DNA from: Vanessa cardui
Lineage: Eukaryota; Arthropoda; Insecta; Lepidoptera; Nymphalidae
Direction: 5' to 3'
DNA: 64,000 nt
NCBI RefSeq assembly: GCF_905220365.1
Contig: NC_061146.1
Coordinates: forward strand, 5,025,538 to 5,089,537
Below are positions 62,801 to 64,000 of this stretch, in pieces. Below the pieces are notes generated by a model. That model ran no database searches, was not told the origin of the DNA, and worked only from the letters and a program-made list of their open reading frames with translations. The stretch's first letter is position 1. Each line of letters starts with the position of its first letter. Both the position numbers and the translations under genes were made by a program.

Positions 62801-63751
62801 ACATGGATAAATAAGTGAGTATTACAAATTAAATACCTAAAAAAAATTTTATCGTATACTTCTAGTCTAAATCCGTGTAGACTTAAAGCAACAAGCACTC
62901 ATTGCACACTCATTTCTATTATTTTCATGAGTGAAACGTCATAATTACTTATTATTATTATTAAATTGCTTAATACTAATATTGGTAAAAAGTTTTCGCA
63001 AAACTATCACGTTATATTAATTAAAATGTTAAATAAAATTACAAGTATTTCTAAATGTCCCTAAGAGCAATCGGAGGGCGTGTAATGCGATACGTGTAAG
63101 AGGCTAACGCTTGTCGGGCGCAGGTTCAACACGTGGGCGGAGCCGGGCCCCATCGACAACAGCGACTTCGTGTGCGTGCACGGCGGCGTGCGGCCCGAGC
63201 GCGCGCCGCACCTGCACGCGCTCGCCGCCAGCCTGCCGCAGCCGCTCTGGGACTTCCTGCGCGACACGTGCGTCGACCTTATGTTACACATCATGCTGAT
63301 GCTCCATTTAGTTATATATATTCCATTCTCCATCCAGTCTTTAAAACAAATATAATTTGTTGGAATTAGATCACAAATATGCATACACCTTTTTGGTTGG
63401 TCAAAGGGGGCGGAGTCAGGCCGGTAAACAATGACAGCTCACTGCATTTTTAACGCTAACGGACTATAGTACGAATAATAAATAAAAAGTTATTCCTTTT
63501 TATGCAAAATTCAAAAAAGAACAGCATTATAATTATTTTATTTTTCGCTTACATACAATCTTACATTCTATAAAATATTTGATTCGTCTATAATTTAAAT
63601 GACTGGATATATGATCGTGCGCAGGTTCGGCGGCGGGCCGGCCGTGTCGCACGCGCACGAGTGCAGCGTGTGCGCACGCGCGGCACAGCGCATGCGCACA
63701 CGCCGCGCGCGCGAGCTCGCTGCCTTCGCAGACCTGCACGCGCTCTTCCAG
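35275..63751 (+). CDS. Usp20-33: Ubiquitin-specific protease of the USP20/USP33 family, 19 exons, 3' end beyond the window
   Basis: Exons: 35275-35352, 38609-38728, 42346-42450, 43794-43926, 46312-46462, 47496-47583, 47774-47866, 52036-52135, 52532-52619, 53468-53568, 54533-54668, 56132-56264, 56481-56609, 57790-57905, 58899-59077, 59521-59710, 62701-62814, 63124-63267, 63625-63751. All 18 introns are GT-AG, the phases agree at every junction, and together they give 775 codons without a stop. Residues 1-100 form a ZnF-UBP finger. Residues 102-145 are an acidic linker. The USP core starts at 146 with the Cys box (NMGNTCYMN, Cys157), has a Ser-rich insert at about 257-398, CxxC zinc ligands at 437/440 and 525/528, the His box GGGHY (His608), and WVAFDD (Asp624). 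DUSP sequence starts near 660. Human USP20/USP33 are about 910-940 residues, so roughly 150 residues of DUSP are missing to the right. The enzyme cleaves ubiquitin from trafficking and signalling proteins in the cytosol. The Drosophila orthologue is Usp20-33. Confidence 0.95.
37105..37345 (+). repeat. Repeat-C, diverged copy in intron 1
   Basis: GGTGGACGAACATATGGGCC, ACCTGATGGTATTTGGCCAC, TTCCTTACATCGACAATG and ACACTGGCTCACTAACCTTC follow the family order. The 3' end is degraded. Confidence 0.75.
38245..38526. mobile_element. MITE-1-related composite
   Basis: Motifs of MITE-1 recur several times: ACGGTGACATAT near 38299, AGATTGTAATCTAAC near 38363, TTCGACAG and TTTACAATCTGAC near 38455, and AATTTTGTAATCTTACGGTG ending at 38526. 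The arrangement suggests one copy nested in another, or a rearranged copy. Confidence 0.6.
38609..38728 (+). CDS. Usp20-33: Usp20-33 exon 2: ZnF-UBP core
   Basis: 40 codons, NLTCFDCGCPGPNLWICLQ then DCHHIGCSEVKNDHSTLH. Zinc-ligand candidates are Cys30, Cys33, Cys43, Cys48, Cys53, His60 and His64. PNLWxCLQ is highly characteristic of USP20/USP33. Phase 0 on both sides. Confidence 0.95.
40880..40985 (+). repeat. Dispersed repeat tail
   Basis: CAAAATCCGTTGCGTAATTT, TAAAGATCTAAACATACATA, GGGACAGACAGCGGTAAGCG and ACTTTGTTTTATACTATGTA form a sequence I know as a frequent lepidopteran repeat end (LINE- or Helitron-derived). Confidence 0.5.
41339..41935 (+). repeat. Tandem duplication, two units of about 299 bp, carrying a LINE 3' tail
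   Basis: Unit 1 starts at 41339 and unit 2 at 41638, both with CTGATTTA(A/G)TAATAATA and ending near CAATAAACACTGTTTAG. The two are almost identical, differing by a few substitutions and the length of a poly-A tract. Inside each, CTTATAAAAGCACTTTCG through GAAACTCAGTGGTTACT is a diverged version of the LINE tail seen at 49386-49510. Confidence 0.85.
42346..42450 (+). CDS. Usp20-33: Usp20-33 exon 3: end of ZnF-UBP
   Basis: 35 codons, NFSSHCVHMNISTERIWCYL then CEKEVHIRAALAQAK. It supplies His71/His74 and the WCYLCEKEV pair Cys84/Cys87. Donor AAA then GTAAGT, phase 0. Confidence 0.95.
42490..43080 (+). mobile_element. RTE-like LINE 3' end, split by a SINE
   Basis: CATCCTCCTGCCCTTTTCCC, ATTTGGGGTCGGCGCAGCAT (to 42549) continues after the SINE as GCAGCATGTCTTCTCCTTCC, CCATATCCTCTTTCACACAG, TCCATCCATCGTTTTCTTGG and TGGTCCTCTACCTC. 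This is a widespread arthropod LINE tail, RTE type in my judgement. It starts about 40 bp after the exon 3 donor. Confidence 0.6.
42550..42853 (+). mobile_element. SINE-A, intact, with 12 bp target duplication
   Basis: It has the head GAGATGGCCCAGTGGTTAGA and box B GGGTTCAAACCCAGG, the family body, and the tail GTGGGAATTTACAGGCTG with (TTG)n. The host LINE sequence GCAGCATGTCTT is duplicated at 42538-42549 and 42854-42865, so the insertion borders are exact. One of the best-preserved copies in the window. Confidence 0.93.
43794..43926 (+). CDS. Usp20-33: Usp20-33 exon 4: acidic linker
   Basis: VSPDSTTVEDMSVTTRPG then an Asp/Glu-rich stretch (NSDEDLDPDDMEYDEEQRPK), probably disordered, joining the zinc finger to the protease core. 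Ends in phase 1. Confidence 0.92.
43970..44193 (+). mobile_element. SINE-B, full-length copy
   Basis: A second tRNA-derived family, unlike SINE-A. The head is CGACCTCCGTGGTCCAGTGG with box B GGGTTCGATTCCCGCCCG. The body includes GGTCTGGATGTTTGTGGTGC and TTCTGATTTTCCATAACACA, and the tail is CTTACATTGGGTTAAGAGTA. It begins only ~43 bp after the exon 4 donor. A reverse copy is at 54985-55208. Confidence 0.88.
44275..44725 (+). mobile_element. MITE-3 copy 1 (451 bp) in intron 4
   Basis: The termini ATAGGCTATTTGACT and GTCAAATAGCCTAT are inverted repeats. Internal marks are AAAACGCTACTTCGACAATA, GGTCGGTGATGTCACTTTCC, CCAATCAGGAGCGTTTTGTG and TTCAACTTTCGTTAGTAAGT. Copies 2 and 3 lie in the opposite orientation. 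No coding capacity. Confidence 0.9.
44895..44992 (+). repeat. Repeat-C, 3' fragment
   Basis: CACACCTGAACAACAATACG, ATCTGATGAGTTGATGGTAT and CACCACCAACACCAAGTA follow the family's 3' end with strong divergence. Confidence 0.5.
45313..45760 (-). mobile_element. MITE-3 copy 2 (448 bp) in intron 4, inverted relative to copy 1
   Basis: It begins ATAGGCTATTTGACAATG and ends CAGTCAAATAGCCTAT. It aligns end to end with the reverse complement of 44275-44725. It contains TGACGTCA (a perfect CRE-type octamer) near 45570. The 587 bp between copies 1 and 2 would be the loop of a ~450 bp stem in the transcript. Confidence 0.9.
45825..46311 (+). repeat. (TG)n compound minisatellite running to the exon 5 acceptor
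   Basis: Seven copies of a unit GGTACAGTGGTAAGGGATAT, TATCCAGTGAAGGAGCATGT, GTTTACTG are separated by TG runs of varied length, so the period ranges from about 60 to 90 bp. The last TG run reads directly into GTGTGCGCAG, the acceptor of exon 5, so the normal polypyrimidine tract is replaced by a UG-rich tract. Confidence 0.92.
46312..46462 (+). CDS. Usp20-33: Usp20-33 exon 5: catalytic cysteine box
   Basis: GLVGLQNMGNTCYMNAALQA then LSNTQPLTSYFLEC carries the catalytic Cys157. The exon is 151 bp, not a multiple of three, so skipping it would shift the frame as well as remove the active site. It lies between a (TG)n minisatellite upstream and a CA-rich 50 bp repeat downstream. Confidence 0.97.
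46488..46675 (+). repeat. 50 bp tandem repeat, about 4 units, just after the exon 5 donor
   Basis: AACGCTTGGGACGACCTTTA recurs at 46511, 46561 and 46611, with a variant at 46661: exactly 50 bp spacing. Each unit carries GCACACACAAACG. It starts 25 bp after the donor of exon 5. Confidence 0.92.
47031..47292 (+). mobile_element. SINE-A copy in intron 5
   Basis: GCTGAGATGGCCCTGTGGTT, GGGTTCAAACCCAGGCAAGC, AAACATCGTGAGGAAACCTG and GTGGGAAATTTACAG cover head to tail, with a ~20 bp deletion in the tail region. Confidence 0.85.
47496..47583 (+). CDS. Usp20-33: Usp20-33 exon 6
   Basis: AYQKLIKEMWSRKTRGYVVP then NGILYGIRN, a part of the USP thumb region conserved in the family. It follows a phase-2 boundary and ends in phase 0. 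Confidence 0.95.
47774..47866 (+). CDS. Usp20-33: Usp20-33 exon 7: QQDAHEF-equivalent motif
   Basis: VHPMFRGYHQHDTQEFLRCF then LDQLHEELKEP. HQHDTQEFL is the second conserved box of the USP thumb. Phase 0 on both sides. Confidence 0.97.
48785..49055 (+). repeat. Dispersed repeat, class unresolved
   Basis: GTATGTCTGTCTGTTATCTT, CTGCTGAACCGATTTAGATG, AAATTTAGTATGGGGACATT and TCATACCCTAACGAGATAAA, followed by a second similar half (CCATCCACAAAATCATCC, TCTAAGGGGATAAAAGGGGG). The AACCGATTTxxATGAAATTT core is shared with the elements at 6125 and 22505. Confidence 0.5.
49231..49358 (+). repeat. 21 bp tandem repeat, 6 units
   Basis: The unit CCCAATAGCTGTATACGGACG recurs about six times, with a few A/G and C/T changes in the first and last units; quoted here as CCAATAGCTGTATACGGACG plus one C. 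It contains GTATAC. It directly precedes the dead LINE and shares GGCGCC/GGACGCC vocabulary with 48320-48400. Confidence 0.9.
49386..50530 (-). pseudogene. 5'-truncated LINE (jockey/CR1 type) with broken reverse transcriptase
   Basis: On the minus strand the region opens with GSILGPFLFLVCINDLPF and the catalytic motif FADDTS (about 50382-50399). It continues after a frameshift in a homopolymer run near 50355 with HNWFTVNNLVLNAQKT, GIELDSKLKWSLHL, RLSSAAYAFRKVRQLTEVD, LLWGNSAGIESVFILQKRA and YNLGARYSLRDFFK. A second frameshift near 49830 leads to KSFLGQGIQFYNKI and the 3' untranslated tail (49386-49510). The order and motifs are those of the C-terminal half of an insect non-LTR reverse transcriptase. 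Dead copy; the upstream half is missing. Confidence 0.88.
51354..51404. repeat. (AT)n microsatellite
   Basis: About 48 bp of pure AT dinucleotide repeat flanked by GATG and GTATAG. Confidence 0.95.
51695..51780. mobile_element. MITE-1 fragment
   Basis: TATAGATTGTAATCTACCGA, then GACAGTTCGCAATCTCGCGA and GATAGATTATAATCTAATTG repeat the internal inverted motifs of MITE-1 without its outer ends. Confidence 0.5.
52036..52135 (+). CDS. Usp20-33: Usp20-33 exon 8: start of the insert in the USP domain
   Basis: VWDSTSEDKLTSEADGDHDV then RNVHIRRRAASSG, polar and probably disordered. Donor is GGAG then GTAATA. Ends in phase 1. Confidence 0.85.
52532..52619 (+). CDS. Usp20-33: Usp20-33 exon 9: insert
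   Basis: ASDAPYFARMRRKSPAPSAY then SDTRADGYL, Ser/Arg/Pro-rich. It is GC-rich against an AT-rich intron background, and phases (1 in, 2 out) fit both neighbours. The sequence is not strongly conserved in the family, so this rests on the splice logic. Confidence 0.82.
53096..53290 (-). repeat. Repeat-C, diverged copy in intron 9
   Basis: In reverse orientation: CTTTGTGCAAACTTGTCTGG, GGGTGAGTAAACGAG, GCACAAAGGATATAACATCT, TTAGTTGCCAAGGTTGGTGG and TTTCTTACAGCGCCATTGTC. Confidence 0.7.
53468..53568 (+). CDS. Usp20-33: Usp20-33 exon 10: insert
   Basis: VQSQSEGVSRHRRSASFAGT then HHFTYNVLTHQIN. The donor at 53569 (ATG then GTGATT) was chosen over GTACTC at about 53547 because only the former gives the readable acidic frame of exon 11. 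Confidence 0.82.
54064..54489 (-). mobile_element. MITE-3 copy 3 (426 bp) in intron 10
   Basis: It begins ATAAGCTATTTGACAATGCG and ends CCAGTCAAATAGCCTAT, in the orientation of copy 2. A small deletion lies around the GGCTTATGATGATGTATC region. It contains CACGTG near 54221. It ends only ~43 bp before exon 11. Confidence 0.9.
54533..54668 (+). CDS. Usp20-33: Usp20-33 exon 11: acidic Ser-rich insert
   Basis: SDSNQRDVGSESELSCSSEA then EERYETCSSGASDAPEPRD, a highly charged, low-complexity stretch. Donor CC then GTGAGT, phase 2. Confidence 0.87.
54725..54951. mobile_element. hAT-type MITE, 227 bp, with intact 8 bp target duplication
   Basis: The ends are CAGTGGCGTAGATAG and, inverted, CAGTGGCGTAGCTATC. 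It is flanked by CCCTCAGC at 54717-54724 and again at 54952-54959. Inner GGGCCCCGG/CCGGGGCC-like sequence is also inverted. It has no transposase and sits just after the poly-C tract of intron 11. Confidence 0.92.
54985..55208 (-). mobile_element. SINE-B, full-length copy in reverse
   Basis: Reversed relative to 43970-44193: TTGGACAACATCACACTACT, CAATGTAAGTAGCTGAAGCA, GGGAATCGAACCCGAAACC (box B) and CCACTCAACCACGGAGGTCG (box A end). The last 15 bp (AACCACGGAGGTCGT) are tandemly duplicated at 55209-55223. Confidence 0.88.
55287..55580 (-). mobile_element. SINE-A, full-length copy in reverse
   Basis: AACAGCCTGTACATTTCCCA, CACATGTGGCAGAATTTCGA, TTCACCGCCGAGCACGAGAT and GGGTTTGAACCCGCAATCAT. It lies next to the SINE-B copy, giving three adjacent insertions together with MITE-4. 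Confidence 0.88.
55594..55930. mobile_element. MITE-4, 337 bp with 29 bp terminal inverted repeats
   Basis: The left end TATAGTACGACACAACTTAG (continuing ATGTAGCAT) is the inverse of the right end with one mismatch in 29 bp. Sub-terminal ACCGAT is also shared. The interior holds several GACGCGTC-type and TAGCGACGAATAGCGTCGAA motifs. Single copy in the window, non-coding. Confidence 0.88.
56132..56264 (+). CDS. Usp20-33: Usp20-33 exon 12: first USP finger CxxC
   Basis: A Gly/Ser-rich stretch is followed by YRSIVSDVFDGKLLSSVQCL then ICDR. This is the conserved (S/D)xFxG..xxxxCxxC element with zinc ligands Cys437 and Cys440. Donor CGG then GTGAGT, phase 0. Confidence 0.95.
56265..56480 (+). repeat. 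Usp20-33: Usp20-33 intron 12: exact triplication of a 72 bp unit
   Basis: AGTGTGTAACGGGTGCGTCT occurs at 56311, 56383 and 56455, a spacing of exactly 72 bp, and the whole intron is 216 bp, which is 3 x 72. Each internal junction fuses the intron's 3' end (GGGTGCGTCT) to its 5' start (TGAGTGTGGTGGTACCAC). The true donor is GTGAGTGTGG; the internal copies read TTGAGTGTGG and so lack GT. The unique acceptor is GTCTGCGCAG. Confidence 0.93.
56481..56609 (+). CDS. Usp20-33: Usp20-33 exon 13
   Basis: VSTRMETFQDLSLPIPSREH is the highly conserved sequence after the finger; the rest (LAMLRCQQPALSQH onward) is variable and rich in Ala, Gln and His. Phase 0 on both sides. Confidence 0.95.
56804..56832. 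repeat. (GT)n microsatellite
   Basis: About 24 bp of GT repeats with one interruption, just ahead of a SINE-A copy. Confidence 0.9.
56859..57160 (+). mobile_element. SINE-A, full-length copy in intron 13
   Basis: GTCGAGATGGCCCAGTGGTT, GCGGGTTCAAACCCAGGCAG, AACATCGTGAGGAAACCTGC, ATTGGAACAGCGTGGTGGAA and CAGTGGGAATTTACAGGCTG. It is very close to the copy at 42550-42853. Confidence 0.92.
57308..57602 (+). repeat. Repeat-C, full-length copy in intron 13
   Basis: From TTTTTTATGGTATTGGTGGC to CCCTACCACCAAGTAA. It lies upstream of exon 14 in the same orientation as the copy downstream of that exon. Confidence 0.88.
57663..57722. repeat. Inverted repeat near exon 14
   Basis: TAACGATATAATAAC...AACGTTAT and ATAACGTTATTATATCGTTA form arms of about 20 bp around a short loop, with a 6 bp insertion in the left arm. 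Confidence 0.7.
57790..57905 (+). CDS. Usp20-33: Usp20-33 exon 14
   Basis: IWWLLSWLRSWFYGPVVSLQ then DCLAAFFSADELKGDNMY, matching the family's WGPVVTLEDCLAAFFAADE. The Trp-rich segment resembles the hydrophobic, possibly membrane-contacting stretch present in USP33. Ends in phase 2. Confidence 0.96.
58224..58322 (+). mobile_element. SINE-A tail fragment
   Basis: CACCAACCCGCATTGGAACA, GCTTGGTGGAATATGTTCCA, GGGAGAGGAGGCCTCAGCCC and ATATACAGGCTGTTGTTGTT. 5'-truncated with a short internal deletion. Confidence 0.8.
58566..58865 (+). repeat. Repeat-C, full-length copy in intron 14
   Basis: From a T run and GGTTGGCGGACGAGCATATG to GCCGTACCACTAAG. It ends ~35 bp before exon 15 and is a direct repeat of 57308-57602. 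Confidence 0.88.
58899..59077 (+). CDS. Usp20-33: Usp20-33 exon 15: second finger CxxC and LKRF
   Basis: SCSRCNKLRNGVKMSGVIRL then PEVLCVHLKRFRHELMSSAK. Cys525 and Cys528 complete the zinc site, and VHLKRF is the USP core strand. Ends in phase 1. Confidence 0.97.
59521..59710 (+). CDS. Usp20-33: Usp20-33 exon 16: catalytic histidine and aspartate
   Basis: DCTSKVSRYSLCAVICHAGT then AGGGHYTCAARAADGRWVAF, DDAAVAPLAPHHLAACEAY and VLFYR. His608 and Asp624 complete the triad with Cys157. The last 120 bp (59591-59710) plus the start of the intron form the unit repeated in tandem downstream. Reading through the donor in frame gives TAC AGG TGA, an immediate stop after FYR. Confidence 0.97.
59591..62520 (+). 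repeat. Usp20-33: Tandem array of exon 16's 3' part plus the intron 16 donor, 18 full units
   Basis: Units begin with ACACTACACG at 59591 (in the real exon), 59751 and 59911, then every 162 bp from 60073 to 62341, with an 18 bp partial unit at 62503-62520. Periods are 160, 160, then 162 bp. Each unit holds the last 120 bp of exon 16 (H-Y-T to VLFYR, including Asp624) and the intron start GTGAGCACGCGCACACGCGC with its CA/CG run. Copies look identical except for one CA-type step in the first two. In the enzyme's frame each unit ends TAC AGG TGA. The alternating CA/CG tract is the sort of sequence that can adopt Z-form. Confidence 0.96.
62521..62700 (+). other. Usp20-33: End of intron 16 after the array
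   Basis: Ordinary AT-rich intron ending AAATAATTCACAG at 62700. No repeat is visible here, so the array stops abruptly at GACCAACATGGG. Confidence 0.8.
62701..62814 (+). CDS. Usp20-33: Usp20-33 exon 17: linker and start of DUSP
   Basis: KVNPQMTILRQKAAEILETA then SSEPNDLKFYISKTWINK. FYISKTWINKF matches the family's FYVSREWLNKF, showing that exon 16 splices here over the repeat array. Ends in phase 2. Confidence 0.95.
63124..63267 (+). CDS. Usp20-33: Usp20-33 exon 18: DUSP domain
   Basis: FNTWAEPGPIDNSDFVCVHG then GVRPERAPHLHALAASLPQ and PLWDFLRD. FNTxAEPGPI and VCVHGG are DUSP hallmarks. It is extremely GC-rich. Donor AC then GTGCGT, phase 2. Confidence 0.95.
63625..63751 (+). CDS. Usp20-33: Usp20-33 exon 19: end of first DUSP
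   Basis: FGGGPAVSHAHECSVCARAA then QRMRTRRARELAAFADLHAL. FGGGPAV and the CxxC match the family's FGGGPAVNHxxxCxxC. Donor CAG then GTGAGC, phase 0. Later exons, including the second DUSP, are outside the window. Confidence 0.95.
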
Positions 63752-63905
63752 GTGAGCGCCACTTACCCCACGACGTCTCAGTGACGCAGTTGACAATAAG
63801 TACAGTCGGAAATTGATCTAGGGAAAACACTCAACGAAACATATTTTTATATTTTCGTTCAATAGACTATTTTTTTATTTCTAGTATATTCTCAATCGGG
63901 TATTC

Positions 63906-64000
63906 CTACCACAACAACAACAACAGCCTGTAAATTCCCACTGCTGGGCTAAAGGCCTCCTCTCCCTTTGAGGAGAAGATTTGGAACATATTCTACCACG
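63906..64000 (-). mobile_element. SINE-A, tail portion, cut by the window end
   Basis: AACAACAACAACAGCCTGTA, AATTCCCACTGCTGGGCTAA, AGGCCTCCTCTCCCTTTGAG and ACATATTCTACCACG are the reversed tail. The rest lies beyond 64000, in the intron after exon 19. Confidence 0.85.

Overview
This is eukaryotic DNA, almost certainly from a lepidopteran and probably a nymphalid butterfly. It has an AT-rich background, small GT-AG-spliced exons, and many dispersed repeats of kinds common in butterfly genomes (tRNA-headed SINEs, a ~290 bp repeat, several MITEs, jockey/CR1-type LINE tails). Nothing prokaryotic is present: no operons, ribosome-binding sites, CRISPR arrays or insertion sequences. The host assignment is inference from repeat style and protein similarity, because no search could be run.

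Layout. Positions 1 to about 33,800 contain no protein-coding gene I can recognise. They hold AT-rich intergenic or giant-intron DNA with SINE, MITE and LINE debris, two clean hairpins, a textbook 304 bp hAT-type MITE with an 8 bp target duplication (29476-29779), and one GC/CpG-rich patch (9089-9391) that could be a promoter or first exon. Positions 33879-34379 (minus) hold a complete two-exon gene for a BORCS7-like protein of 105 residues, with a GC-AG intron. Divergent from it, about 0.9 kb away, starts a large plus-strand gene filling 35275 to past 63751: an orthologue of the USP20/USP33 deubiquitinases (Drosophila Usp20-33). I could define 19 exons with consistent splice phases. They encode 775 residues: ZnF-UBP, an acidic linker, the USP catalytic domain with Cys157, His608 and Asp624, and the first DUSP domain. 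The gene runs off the right edge.

The introns of Usp20-33 are full of repeats. Intron 4 carries two inverted copies of a ~450 bp MITE and a (TG)n minisatellite running up to the acceptor of the catalytic-Cys exon. Intron 5 opens with a 50 bp CA-rich tandem repeat. Intron 7 has a dead LINE and a 21 bp tandem repeat. Intron 12 is exactly three copies of a 72 bp unit. Most strikingly, intron 16 (59711-62700) consists mainly of 17 further near-identical copies of a ~162 bp unit made of the last 120 bp of exon 16 (the catalytic His/Asp end of the USP domain) plus the first ~42 bp of the intron, each with its own 5' splice site.

Functionally, BORCS7 acts in lysosome positioning (BORC) and Usp20-33 removes ubiquitin from trafficking and signalling proteins. 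Their head-to-head arrangement suggests a shared promoter region. I found no new multi-gene system. The best candidates for novelty are the exon-plus-donor array, the triplicated intron, and the inverted repeats around the catalytic exons.
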